From Brachybacterium fresconis (GTDB lineage: Bacteria > Actinomycetota > Actinomycetes > Actinomycetales > Dermabacteraceae): a DNA stretch of 64,000 bases. Made by a program: the position numbers and the translations under genes. The notes beneath the pieces were generated by a model. It was not told the origin of the DNA. It saw only the letters and a program-made list of their open reading frames with translations, and made no database searches. Positions 50,443 through 59,154 of the stretch are shown here, piece after piece. The stretch lies in contig NZ_JAGIOC010000001.1 of assembly GCF_017876515.1 (NCBI RefSeq), forward strand, positions 3,906,001 through 3,970,000, given 5' to 3'. The number at the start of each line of letters is the position of its first letter. Position 1 is the first letter of the stretch.

Positions 50443-51030
50443 TCAGTCGGTCATCACCGCGCGTCGGACGCTCTCGCGCAGCAGATCGCGGCGGGCCCGG
50501 TGGACGTGCTCGGGCTCGTCCGACGTGGCGGCGTAGACGTTGCTGACCGGCGACCAGGCCATGGACATCCCGATGACCAGTGCCATGATGTCGAACGGCT
50601 CGCCGTCCCGCACGGTTCCGGCTGCTTGGGCGTCGGCGATGAAGCGCAGCTTGCGATCGTCCCGGCGGTCTCCCTCCTGGACGAGATGCCCGGTGGGCCT
50701 CCGCTCGAGGCGGGTCCATGTGGCGAGCCGAATGAGCGCGGGCTGTCGGAGGTACTCGTCGTAGAGGCGGACCGCCCAGTCCGGAAGGTCCGAGGAGTCG
50801 ATCGGGACGACTTCGACGATCCTCTCCAAGGAGGCTTCGAAGATCGCGTCGAACAAGCCGTCCTTGCTTCCGAAGTAGTCGTAGAGCTGGGCCTTGTTGG
50901 TGCGGGCTGCCGCGACGATGCGCTCCACCCGTGCCCCGGCGATGCCGTGCACGGCGAACTCCTCCGTCGCCGCGTCGATGATCCGTGCCCGGGTCGCGGC
51001 CCCACGTGCTGTCAGCTCCTTGTCGGTCAT
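50443..51030 (-). CDS. TetR-family repressor
   Basis: A 195-residue regulator with an N-terminal TetR helix-turn-helix (RARIIDAATEEFAVHG, VERIVAAARTNKAQLYDYFGSKDGLFDAIF) and a variable ligand domain that includes the TetR_C conserved block near WTRLERRP. It is divergent from the alcohol dehydrogenase at 51124 with 93 bp between, containing palindromic AAC..GTT elements. It probably represses itself and that gene. ATG 51030 is used; a GTG directly before it is equally possible. Confidence 0.92.
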   Translation of the reverse strand: MTDKELTARGAATRARIIDAATEEFAVHGIAGARVERIVAAARTNKAQLYDYFGSKDGLFDAIFEASLERIVEVVPIDSSDLPDWAVRLYDEYLRQPALIRLATWTRLERRPTGHLVQEGDRRDDRKLRFIADAQAAGTVRDGEPFDIMALVIGMSMAWSPVSNVYAATSDEPEHVHRARRDLLRESVRRAVMTD

Positions 51031-51044
51031 CACCCCACATTACT

Positions 51045-51120
51045 GAACAGAACGGTTGGTTTGCTTCGGTCGCACGGAGGGTGCACACTGGACAGACCGA
51101 ACAGTCTGTTTGAAGGAGAT
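51045..51120. promoter_or_regulatory. Divergent TetR/dehydrogenase control region
   Basis: Contains AACAGAACGGTT (51046-51057) and, at 51092-51109, ACAGAC-CGAACA-GTCTGT, which also holds the 11-bp palindrome AACAGTCTGTT. A TTGCTT (51061-51066) and CACACT (51084-51089) with 17-bp spacing could be the dehydrogenase promoter, with the main palindrome just after the start of transcription. GAAGGAG at 51112-51118 is the ribosome site. Confidence 0.6.
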
Positions 51121-51123
51121 CTG

Positions 51124-52176
51124 ATGCGAAGCACTCGAGGATGGGCCGCGGATGGATCCGGGGTGCTCCGAAGGACCCTGCTGGAGCGGCGCGACCTGCG
51201 TCCGGACGACATCGCCGTGCGGATCGACTACTGCGGCGTCTGCCACAGCGACCTGCACGCGCTGCGCGAGCACGGTGGCGAATCCACGCCACTCCTGGTG
51301 CCGGGCCATGAGTTCACCGGTGTCGTCACGGAGGTGGGGCGGGAGGCGGAGCGCTTCGCCGTCGGCGATGCCGTCGCGGTCGGAAACATCGTCGATGCGT
51401 GCCTCCGCTGCGACATGTGCGAGGCGGGGCAGGAGAACTTCTGCCGCGAGTTCCCGACGCTGACCTACGGGGGCGCGGACCGGCGGGACGGCACGGTGAC
51501 CCTCGGGGCCTTCGCCCGCGAGTACGTCCTGCGAGAGGACTTCGCCCATCGCCTGCCCGAGGGGCTCGACCCCGCTGCTGCGGCCCCGCTGCTGTGCGCC
51601 GGCATCACCGTCTGGGAGCCGCTGCGAGCGCTCGGCGTCGGACCCGGAACGCGCGTCGCGGTCGTGGGTCTGGGCGGGCTCGGGCATCTCGCGGTCAAGC
51701 TGGCGGTGGCGCTCGGTGCCCGGACCACGGTCGTCAGCCGTTCTGCGGACAAGGCCGCGGATGTGCGTCGGCTCGGGGCCGATGAGCTCCTCGTCTCCGG
51801 CGACAGCGGCACCATGGGTGCGGCGCGGGGACGGTTCGATGTCGTGCTGGACACGGTCGCGATCGCCCATGATCTCGGGCCGTATCTCGATCTGCTCGCG
51901 CTCGACGGCACCTTGGCGCAGCTCGGCCACCTCGGAACCGTCTCCATCGAGACGACGGATCTGCTGATCGGCCGCAAGAGGCTCACATCGGCCGGGAGCG
52001 GAGGGATGCCGCAGACGGCACAGCTGCTCGAGTTCTGCGCGGAGCACGACGTGGTCGCCGACATCGAGATCCTCCCGTCGTCACGGGTCGAAGAGTCTCT
52101 CGAACGGCTCGCTCGAGGCGACGTGCGCTACCGCTTCGTCCTCGACCTGTCCGATCTCGACGTCGCCACGCCGTGA
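51124..52176 (+). CDS. Zinc-dependent alcohol/aldehyde dehydrogenase, CAD/YahK-like
   Basis: A 350-residue MDR enzyme. Catalytic zinc ligands sit in YCGVCHSDLH and PGHEFTG; structural-zinc cysteines are in DACLRCDMCEAGQENFC; the nucleotide motif is GLGGLGHLAVK, typical of the NADPH-dependent cinnamyl-alcohol/aldehyde reductase group. It probably reduces aldehydes or oxidises alcohols under control of the divergent TetR. Strong GAAGGAG site 5 bp before ATG. Confidence 0.92.
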   Translation: MRSTRGWAADGSGVLRRTLLERRDLRPDDIAVRIDYCGVCHSDLHALREHGGESTPLLVPGHEFTGVVTEVGREAERFAVGDAVAVGNIVDACLRCDMCEAGQENFCREFPTLTYGGADRRDGTVTLGAFAREYVLREDFAHRLPEGLDPAAAAPLLCAGITVWEPLRALGVGPGTRVAVVGLGGLGHLAVKLAVALGARTTVVSRSADKAADVRRLGADELLVSGDSGTMGAARGRFDVVLDTVAIAHDLGPYLDLLALDGTLAQLGHLGTVSIETTDLLIGRKRLTSAGSGGMPQTAQLLEFCAEHDVVADIEILPSSRVEESLERLARGDVRYRFVLDLSDLDVATP

Positions 52177-52179
52177 GGT

Positions 52180-52875
52180 TCAGCCCAGGGAGCAGGCCAC
52201 GCCGTTGAAACCGTGGTTGCAGTACCCGCCGGGGTTCACGTGCAGGTACTGCTGGTGGACGGGCTCGCCCGTGTAGTAGACGCCGTCCCCGGCCTCGGCC
52301 AAGGGCTTCAGCTCCGTGGTGATGCGGCCGCGGCCGGCCTCGTCGAGGGCGTCCTGGTAGCGCGCGACGGAATCGCGGACCACCTCGCCCTGGCTCTCGG
52401 ACGTCCAGTACACGGCGCTGCGGTACTCGGTGCCGACGTCGTTGCCCTGGCGGTTCGCGGTGGTCGGGTCGTGCTGCTGCCAGAACTGCGTGAGCAGGGC
52501 CCGCAGGGTCTCCTCGCCGCCGGAGTAGATGACGCGGACGGCCTCGGTATGGCCGGTCTTCGCCGAGAAGACCTCTTCATACGTGGGGTGGGGCGTGTAG
52601 CCGCCGGCGTAGCCCGAGGACGTGGTGTGCACACCGGGGATCTGCCAGGCGATGCGCTCGATGCCCCAGAAGCAGCCGCCCGCCAGGATGATCTCGTCGG
52701 TGCCCTCCGGCCACGGACGCGGATCGGTGGGGGAGTCCGGGCCGAGCATGTCGGTGCCCAGCACGAGGTGCTCGCGCTCGAGAGCGTAGGGATAGCGGTC
52801 CCGGCCCGGAAGGGCGTCCTCCGGCGCGACCATGTCCTTCTTGTGCGCGTACAGGAGGTCCATCATCTGCCACAT
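52180..52875 (-). CDS. msrA: Peptide methionine sulfoxide reductase A
   Basis: A 231-residue repair enzyme that reduces methionine-S-sulfoxide in proteins. Catalytic Cys68 lies in GGCFWG; other marks are GYAGGYTPHPTYEEV, TGHTEAVRV, FWQQHDPTTANRQGNDVGTEYRS and the resolving-cysteine tail GGYCNHGFNGVACSLG. Length and tail match the long E. coli-like form. ATG 52875 is chosen; GTG 52884 and nearby ATGs are alternatives. No signal peptide at this start, so cytoplasmic. Confidence 0.95.
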   Translation of the reverse strand: MWQMMDLLYAHKKDMVAPEDALPGRDRYPYALEREHLVLGTDMLGPDSPTDPRPWPEGTDEIILAGGCFWGIERIAWQIPGVHTTSSGYAGGYTPHPTYEEVFSAKTGHTEAVRVIYSGGEETLRALLTQFWQQHDPTTANRQGNDVGTEYRSAVYWTSESQGEVVRDSVARYQDALDEAGRGRITTELKPLAEAGDGVYYTGEPVHQQYLHVNPGGYCNHGFNGVACSLG

Positions 52876-53099
52876 GAAGCTCACGGTAGCCCTGCCCGGT
52901 CGTGCTGGGGAGGGCACAGGGAGGCTTCTCACGGGCGTCGCGCGAACGGGAACAAAGACGTCCGGGCGAGCAGCGGATCCAGCGATGGTCGCGAACTCCC
53001 CACGAGGGCAGTTGTCCACAGTCCCGCCGAACCGGTGGTGGGGAGTTTCCGTGCCCGGTAAGGTCACGGTGATCTGACACACAGCTGGAAGGTTCCCGC

Positions 53100-53801
53100 A
53101 TGTCCCGACGACTCCTGGCCGCCGTGGCCACTGCCGCCCTTGCCGTCGGGCTCGCAGCCTGCGGAGACCGTGGTGACGGCCCCGTGACCGAGCCGCCGCC
53201 CGAGATCAACGCCGGCAGTGATGACGGCGGCGCCGGCGATGACGGTGGTGCCAGCGACGGGGGCGGTGCCGGCGACGCCGGTGGCGCCGATGCTGGGAGC
53301 GACGACGGGACCGCAGTCAGTGACGCCGGCGGCGAGGACGACGGCTCGACGCAGGCCGCTCCGGACATCCCGCCGCCGGATCCTGCCGACTTCCCGGGCA
53401 TGGACGAGAACACGCCGGAAGGGGCGGAGCAGGCTGTTCGTTTCTACTTCGCAAACGTGTACTGGGGGTACCAGACGGGGGATTCCTCGCGGGCAGGTGA
53501 GCTCTATTCTGAAGGCTGCGAAGCGTGCGAAAAGTTCGAGACGCAGATCGATGGATTTGAGGACGGGTTGACCTGGGGTCCTGTGGAGATTTCGGACTTC
53601 GGGATTACTCATTACGAGTCCGAAAACTTTGATTATGAAATCGGATACATATTCACTGTCGGCAAGCATGAGGCTCCTGGCGACTCGAAAGAAGTCCTCC
53701 ATGCGGAGGCCACTGACTACACGGCTATTGCGGGGGTCACCTGGGTTGACGGGAGTTGGGTGATCGGCGGCATGTCGTTTGGGGAGGCAGGGAGTGAGTG
53801 A
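53100..53801 (+). CDS. DUF6318-like lipoprotein
   Basis: A 233-residue lipoprotein: signal peptide ending in the lipobox LAAC (Cys21), then a disordered Gly/Asp/Ala region (about 25-95), then a folded part (about 100-228) with NTPEGAEQAVRFYFANVYWGYQTGD and a Cys pair in EGCEACEKF, matching actinobacterial DUF6318 lipoproteins of unknown role. Codon use changes within the gene: up to about base 53430 it is strongly GC-rich, after that A/T-ending codons are common. The next gene's GTG start lies inside its last codons. Confidence 0.78.
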   Translation: MSRRLLAAVATAALAVGLAACGDRGDGPVTEPPPEINAGSDDGGAGDDGGASDGGGAGDAGGADAGSDDGTAVSDAGGEDDGSTQAAPDIPPPDPADFPGMDENTPEGAEQAVRFYFANVYWGYQTGDSSRAGELYSEGCEACEKFETQIDGFEDGLTWGPVEISDFGITHYESENFDYEIGYIFTVGKHEAPGDSKEVLHAEATDYTAIAGVTWVDGSWVIGGMSFGEAGSE

Positions 53802-54894
53802 TAGGTGTTTGTTCCGTAAGCTTCGAGGGGTCTACTCCTGGCTATTACTGGGCATTTCATTCCTGATGGTTGTGACTGTTGCTCCGATAGCGAATGCGGA
53901 AACGGTGAATATTCAGCCCTTCCCGGCTTTGGGGGGCGCGGATAATGGATCGGGTGGAGATGGAGGTGTTTCATCTATTATTGATGACGGCGCGCTAGGC
54001 GTTGGGCGCTCGCTGGCTGAGAGTGATTTGAGATACGGGCAAGCTGGAAGTGGTGGCGAGCCTTCAAGTTCGTCGAATGGTGTAACGCCGGACGTTTATG
54101 TCACCTCTCGTGCGCTCGGCACCAACAGCAAATACACCTGCGAGGACCTTCCGGATGACGGTGACGCGTCAGTTGGCACGGTCTGCAATCTCGCCAATAT
54201 GGGGTGCGGGCTCATGGATACCGTCGCCGCTGACGGTGAGGGATACCTGACTTCAGAGCGGGTCAGGGTGGACACGCAGGCCGATTCTGAGGAGCTGCTC
54301 GGGTTCGACTGCACAGCCCGCGGCGGCGGTGGGGCACCAGCTGAAGGGTCGTCGGAGCCCGTCGTCATCACTATCACGCGGAGCGACTTCGAGTCGATGG
54401 AAGTCGAGCCACTTGTCGCGAGTGCAGGTCCGGAAGATGGCTGGTTGCCGGTCAACATGGTCAACGTGCTCTACGCGGAGTCCCAGTCGCAGACTCTGGC
54501 GACCGAGGTCCTCGGCGTGCCGGTGTCCGTGCGTGCGGTCCCGGTGTCCTACCACTGGGATCTCGGCGACGGGAACACGATCACGACGACGGATGCGGGG
54601 GAGCCGTATCCGTCGGAGGCCGTCTCGGGAACCTACCGGTACGAGGGGTGGTACGACGTCACGTTGACGACGACGTTCAGCGGTCAGTTCTCCGTGGCCG
54701 GCGGCCCGTGGCAGGACATCGACGGCACGATCGAGGTCGCGTCGGACCCGATTCCGGTCTACTCGAAGTCGCTGGAATCCCGACTGGTCGACGGTGATGT
54801 GCCGGTGGACGAGAACGAGGACCCGTGGGTTCCGGAGCGCACGGCGGAGACAGAGGGCCCGCAGGACCCTGAGGCGACACATCGCGAGACCTGA
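53794..54894 (+). CDS. Exported PKD-domain-like protein
   Basis: A 366-residue exported protein. The signal peptide (about 1-36) ends at IANA. The middle (60-190) is Ser/Gly-rich with four Cys (KYTCEDL, TVCNLANMGCG, FDCTARG). Residues 230-310 resemble a PKD beta-sandwich: VSYHWDLGDGNTITTTDAG and YRYEGWYDVTLTT. GTG 53794 is chosen because GGGGAGG lies 6-7 bp upstream; TTG 53779 is possible. Codon 53845-53847 is TTA, rare in this DNA. The first third is visibly AT-richer than its surroundings. Function unknown; probably acts with the preceding lipoprotein. Confidence 0.72.
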   Translation: MSDRCLFRKLRGVYSWLLLGISFLMVVTVAPIANAETVNIQPFPALGGADNGSGGDGGVSSIIDDGALGVGRSLAESDLRYGQAGSGGEPSSSSNGVTPDVYVTSRALGTNSKYTCEDLPDDGDASVGTVCNLANMGCGLMDTVAADGEGYLTSERVRVDTQADSEELLGFDCTARGGGGAPAEGSSEPVVITITRSDFESMEVEPLVASAGPEDGWLPVNMVNVLYAESQSQTLATEVLGVPVSVRAVPVSYHWDLGDGNTITTTDAGEPYPSEAVSGTYRYEGWYDVTLTTTFSGQFSVAGGPWQDIDGTIEVASDPIPVYSKSLESRLVDGDVPVDENEDPWVPERTAETEGPQDPEATHRET

Positions 54895-55201
54895 GCAGCG
54901 TTGCGGGCTGCGCGTCTCATGAGCGCCCATCGTCGACGCGGCGATGGGCGCTCTGCGTTGTCTGCCCGTGGCCGCGCGACGATCGAGATCGGCGCTTTGC
55001 GTGCCATCGCGGTTGCGCCCCTTCGACCGAGGTTCCGACGGCGCGGACATCGATTCGTCTTTCCTCCACACAGCACCCTTGTCCACATCTGGGCATCGAA
55101 CATTGCCGAGCTCCTGCCTGCGGGCGACGCTGGAAGCGCAGGAACGAACAAGGGTTCGACGGGACGGGGCGATAGCTCCGAGAACGGGAGAGGAGGCGAC
55201 C
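54895..55201. other. Intergenic region before the HNH gene
   Basis: A 307-bp gap. It contains a hairpin at 54921-54953, then no recognisable gene. A GGAGG ribosome site lies just before the ATG at 55202. Confidence 0.6.
54921..54953 (+). terminator. Hairpin after the PKD-like gene
   Basis: GAGCGCCCATCG (54921-54932) pairs perfectly with CGATGGGCGCTC (54942-54953) around a 9-nt loop, 27 bp after the stop codon. Confidence 0.7.
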
Positions 55202-56764
55202 ATGGCAACCTCAGTGCAGGAGTGGAACGCGTCCCTGGCTGCGCTCCTCGAGCGGGCTCCCCGAGCCGACGACCTGAAGAGGGTCTCCGATCCGGATCTG
55301 ATCGACACCATCAGCTCGCTCGAACGGGCGAAGGGCACGATCAGCGCAGCCCAGGCCCATGCCGAGATCGCGTTCCGGGACTCGCAGGTCGATCTGCAGC
55401 GACGCCAGGACGTCCCCCGTGCACTACGCGGTCGTGGGGTTGCCGACCAGATAGCGATGGCTCGTCGCATCACCCCCACGCAGGCCTCCGGTCAGGTGGC
55501 TCTGCATCGCGTTCTGATCGAGACTCTGCCGCGCACCACGAGTCTGCTCGAGCGCGGCGAGATCAGCGAATGGGCCGCACAGGAGGTCGCCAAGAACGTG
55601 TTCGTGCTCGACGATGACAAGCGGGCACAGATCGATGCCGAGCTGGAGCCTCGACTGCCGACGCTCACCGCGACGCGCACCGGGAACGTCACTCGTGCCC
55701 GCGCTCAGGAGCTTGACCCCGCGGCGGCCGTGGCTCGGGCGAAGAGGGCCGTGGCCGATCGGAGGACGTCGCTCCGGCCCGCTCCCGATGGCATGTCGAT
55801 CCTCCGCTCTGTGCTGCCGACGAAGGACGGCGTCGCCGCATACAAGACGCTCACCCAGGTGGCGAAATCCGCGAAGAGCTCGGGCGATGAGCGGAGCAAG
55901 GGGCAGATCATGGCCGATACGCTCGTCGAGCGCGTCACCGGTGCGAAGACCGTCGATGAGATTCCGGTCGAGGTCAACCTGCTGATGACGGATACGACGC
56001 TGCTGAACGACGACGACCGGGCGGCGTGGATGGACGGGCACCCGATCCCGGGCCGCCTCGCCCGAGACATCGCCTTGGGTGTCGCCTCGAGCCCCGCAGG
56101 CATTCGCAGGTCGCCGGACCCGGATGAGACCGAGTTGAGCGGGGTCGACGACGGTCAGGCCGGAGCAGCCCCGGAGCACGCCGTGCAGGACGAGCTTGCG
56201 CACGGACCGGACGCGACGGAGGATCCGGAACGAGCCCCATGCGAACCAGAGCGACGGGCCGGGCCGACCGGGCCCTCGCCGAACGACCTGACGAACGCCG
56301 CCCGCTGGATCCGACGCCTGTACACCGATCCCCGCACCGGGGAGCTGGTCGCCGCCGATCCGCGCAGGAGGCTGTTCCGCGGGGAGGTCCGCCGCTTCAT
56401 CCTGCAGCGGGACCAGCGCTGCCGCACGCCCTGGTGCGATGCGGCCATCCACGACATCGATCACGCGACCCGTTACGCAGACGGCGGCGCAACGACCGCC
56501 GACAACGGCATCGGGCACTGCCAGCGCTTCAACCTGGTCAAGGAGATCCCCGGCTGGACGACCACCCAGCAGCCCGGGGCCGACGGCGAACCGAGCACCT
56601 TGACGATCACCACGCCGACGGGACACCGATACACCTCGTCCGCCCCCGCGCTTCAGCCGCCCGTCGACTCCGCACCGGCCGACGGGCCGCCCGCCGACCC
56701 GCTGCCGACGGTCCCGCCGCCCGATGATGGGGACCCTGGCGACGCGTACCCCCGTGCGGGGTGA
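55202..56764 (+). CDS. 13E12/DUF222 protein with HNH nuclease domain
   Basis: A 520-residue protein of the actinobacterial 13E12 repeat family. Residues 30-300 are the DUF222 helical region (LERAKGTISAAQAHAEIAF, ALRGRGVADQIAMARRITPT, TSLLERGEISEWAAQEVAKN); about 310-370 is a variable acidic linker; residues 385-450 are an HNH domain (RRFILQRDQRCRTPWCDA, IHDIDHATRYADGG, NGIGHCQRFNLVKE) with the metal-binding Cys/His set. These proteins are often multicopy; function is uncertain. ATG 55202 follows GAGGAGG. Confidence 0.9.
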   Translation: MATSVQEWNASLAALLERAPRADDLKRVSDPDLIDTISSLERAKGTISAAQAHAEIAFRDSQVDLQRRQDVPRALRGRGVADQIAMARRITPTQASGQVALHRVLIETLPRTTSLLERGEISEWAAQEVAKNVFVLDDDKRAQIDAELEPRLPTLTATRTGNVTRARAQELDPAAAVARAKRAVADRRTSLRPAPDGMSILRSVLPTKDGVAAYKTLTQVAKSAKSSGDERSKGQIMADTLVERVTGAKTVDEIPVEVNLLMTDTTLLNDDDRAAWMDGHPIPGRLARDIALGVASSPAGIRRSPDPDETELSGVDDGQAGAAPEHAVQDELAHGPDATEDPERAPCEPERRAGPTGPSPNDLTNAARWIRRLYTDPRTGELVAADPRRRLFRGEVRRFILQRDQRCRTPWCDAAIHDIDHATRYADGGATTADNGIGHCQRFNLVKEIPGWTTTQQPGADGEPSTLTITTPTGHRYTSSAPALQPPVDSAPADGPPADPLPTVPPPDDGDPGDAYPRAG

Positions 56765-56846
56765 CGCGACGGGCACCGGCGGCACGCCCGCTGCACGGAG
56801 CGCGTCGGCGAGGGGATGCTTCCGAGACCGGTGACAGAATGGACCG

Positions 56847-58469
56847 ATGGAGCCGATGAAGACCCCGCACCCCAGCAGCGTCGCCGACACGACCGCCGAC
56901 AGGAACGCCCCGGCTGCCGCCGAGGGCGCCACCCCGCAGACCGCCCCCAGCCCGGGCGCGACCTCGGGCGTCGACGGTCATGACGGAGCCCGGCCCAACA
57001 TCGTCTTCATCCTCACCGACGACCATGCCGCTCACGCCATCAGCGCCTACTCCGGCCGGGTCAACTCCACCCCGAACCTCGACCGGATCGCCGCGCAGGG
57101 CGCACGGCTCGACTCGCTGTACTGCACCAACTCGATCTGCACCCCGAGCCGTGCCACCATCCTCTCGGGCACCTACTCGCACATCAACGGCGCCGCCACG
57201 ATCTACTCCGGCTTCGACTACCGGGTGCGCACGTTCCCGCAGGTCCTGCACGAATGCGGGTACCGTACCGCCCTGTTCGGCAAGTGGCACCTCGGCCATG
57301 AGGCGCACAACGACCCGCAGGGGTTCGACGAGTGGCGCATCTACCGCGGTCAGGGCGAGTACAACGATCCGGTCATGTACGGCATCGACGCCGCGGGGGA
57401 GCGCGTGGACGAGGTGGTCCCCGGCTATGCCACCGACACCGTCACCGACCTGGCGCTCGACTGGCTCGATCGCACCCAGGACGAGAACCCCGACGCCCCC
57501 TTCTGCCTTCTGCTGCACCACAAGGCCCCGCATCGCAACTGGATCCCCCACCCCCGCCACGCGGACCTCTACCCGCTGGACTCGATCCCCGAGCCGGACA
57601 CCCTGTTCGATGACCACTCGGGCATGAGCCGCGCCGTCCGCGACGTGCGCATGAGCATCGCCGACGACCTCACGGAGAACGACCTCAAGCAGCCGATGCC
57701 GCCCGAGCTCGAGGGCGAGGAGCACCGGGAGGCTCGCACCCGTCGCAACTACCAGCTGTACATGCGCGACTATCTCCAGACGATCCAGGCGATCGACGAC
57801 TCCACCGGCAGAGTGCTCGCCGACCTCGAATCCCGCGGACTCGCGGAGAACACGATCGTGGTCTACACCTCCGACCAGGGGTTCTTCCTCGGCGACCACG
57901 GCTGGTTCGACAAACGGCTGATGTTCGACCAGTCCCTGCAGATGCCGATGATGGTGCGGTGGCCGGCGCAGATCGCCGCCGGATCGGTGGTCGAGGAGCT
58001 CGCCACCAACGTCGACCTCGCCGCCACGCTGCTCGACGCCTGCGGCCTCGACCCCGACGAGTCGCTCCCGGACCAGCAGGGTCGCAGCCTGCTCCCGCTG
58101 CTGGACGGCACCGCCGACGATGCCACGCGCGGGGCCTGGCCGGACGCCATGTACTACCGCTACTGGGAGCACGAGGATCCCTCCCACCGCGCCCCCGCTC
58201 ATTACGGCATCCGCACCAGCACTCACAAGCTGATCCACTACTACGGCGACGGGATGGGGGCACCCGGCTCCTCCGACGCGATCCGCGAGCCCGAGTGGGA
58301 GATGTACGACGTGGTCGCCGACCCTGCCGAGCTCACCAACATCGCGGACGATCCCGAGCATGCCGTGATCCGCGCCGATCTCGAGAAGCGCCTGGCCCAG
58401 CTGCAGGCCGAGGTGGGGGACCGGCCCTATGAAGGGCCGCAGACGCCGCGCCCGCAGTGGGGTCGGTGA
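56847..58469 (+). CDS. Sulfatase (formylglycine-dependent)
   Basis: A 540-residue sulfatase that removes sulfate esters, perhaps from glycans. Cys98 in CTPSRATILSG is the residue converted to formylglycine. Metal-binding residues appear in NIVFILTDDHA and YTSDQGFFLGDHGWFDK. FGKWHLGH completes the active site. No signal peptide is seen: residues 1-47 are hydrophilic, so it acts in the cytoplasm or leaves by another route. ATG 56847; ATG 56856 is possible. No modifying enzyme gene lies in this window. Confidence 0.94.
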   Translation: MEPMKTPHPSSVADTTADRNAPAAAEGATPQTAPSPGATSGVDGHDGARPNIVFILTDDHAAHAISAYSGRVNSTPNLDRIAAQGARLDSLYCTNSICTPSRATILSGTYSHINGAATIYSGFDYRVRTFPQVLHECGYRTALFGKWHLGHEAHNDPQGFDEWRIYRGQGEYNDPVMYGIDAAGERVDEVVPGYATDTVTDLALDWLDRTQDENPDAPFCLLLHHKAPHRNWIPHPRHADLYPLDSIPEPDTLFDDHSGMSRAVRDVRMSIADDLTENDLKQPMPPELEGEEHREARTRRNYQLYMRDYLQTIQAIDDSTGRVLADLESRGLAENTIVVYTSDQGFFLGDHGWFDKRLMFDQSLQMPMMVRWPAQIAAGSVVEELATNVDLAATLLDACGLDPDESLPDQQGRSLLPLLDGTADDATRGAWPDAMYYRYWEHEDPSHRAPAHYGIRTSTHKLIHYYGDGMGAPGSSDAIREPEWEMYDVVADPAELTNIADDPEHAVIRADLEKRLAQLQAEVGDRPYEGPQTPRPQWGR

Positions 58470-58504
58470 ACCGGGGTCGCGCCGTCGGCCTCGGCCCGCA
58501 CCCG

Positions 58505-58568
58505 CCTCGGTCCACGTCGGCCCCGGCCCGAGCCGGCCTCGGCTCACGCCGGCCCCGGCCCGCGCCCG
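58505..58568. repeat. 32-bp imperfect direct repeat, two copies
   Basis: Copies 58505-58536 and 58537-58568 both read CCTCGG followed by a GTCGGCCCCGGCCCG-like block. A partial third copy precedes them. They lie between the convergent sulfatase and membrane-protein genes. Confidence 0.75.
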
Positions 58569-58605
58569 CCGCAGCCAGCCCCGGTCTCCGTGGCCCCTGC
58601 TGACC

Positions 58606-59154
58606 TCACCGAGCCCGGGGCAGCACCGTGCAGAACAGCGCGAGCACGGCGAGGACCCCCACGATCAGCATCCACGGCCCCAGGTGGATCCCCGAGAGCA
58701 CCACGACGAGAAGTCCGGCCACCACGCTCACGGCGAGCACCATCAGCAGGCCTCGGCCGCTGAGCAGCCACGCCGAGCGATCGAACACCCCGTGGACCGG
58801 GATCGTCGCGGCCAGCGCGAAGGCTGCGTGGGAGACCAGCAGCGCGAGCCCCACCATCGCTGCCCGCAGCACCGTCAGATCCCCCTGACCGGCCAGGACC
58901 AGGATGATCACCGCCGGTGCCAGCAGCCCGACGTCGCTGTCCGGGCGGAACATCTGCACGGACAGCGAGATCGCGACGGCCAGCAGCACGAACACGGCCC
59001 CGACGTTCTCGGCCAGACCGCCCGGCATCGCGACGGACAGGGCCAGGAGCATCCCGGCCACGCCCAGCAGGCGCAGCACCCACTGCGTGCCGCTGACCTT
59101 CTGCAGCTCCAGCAACCGCCCTGCGATCGGATCGACCAGACCTCCCAGACGCAT
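58606..59154 (-). CDS. Hydrophobic membrane protein, last gene of the MoxR operon
   Basis: A 182-residue protein with about five or six membrane helices and almost no loops. Its ATG overlaps the stop of the DUF58 gene (TGATG), so it belongs to the MoxR operon. Small membrane proteins of this sort are common in such operons, but no family is recognised. Confidence 0.75.
   Translation of the reverse strand: MRLGGLVDPIAGRLLELQKVSGTQWVLRLLGVAGMLLALSVAMPGGLAENVGAVFVLLAVAISLSVQMFRPDSDVGLLAPAVIILVLAGQGDLTVLRAAMVGLALLVSHAAFALAATIPVHGVFDRSAWLLSGRGLLMVLAVSVVAGLLVVVLSGIHLGPWMLIVGVLAVLALFCTVLPRAR

Noticed and set aside
53100..54894. Prophage or insertion element to explain the AT-rich patch
   Set aside because: No integrase, transposase, tRNA attachment site or flanking repeats are visible; the patch covers only parts of two exported-protein genes.
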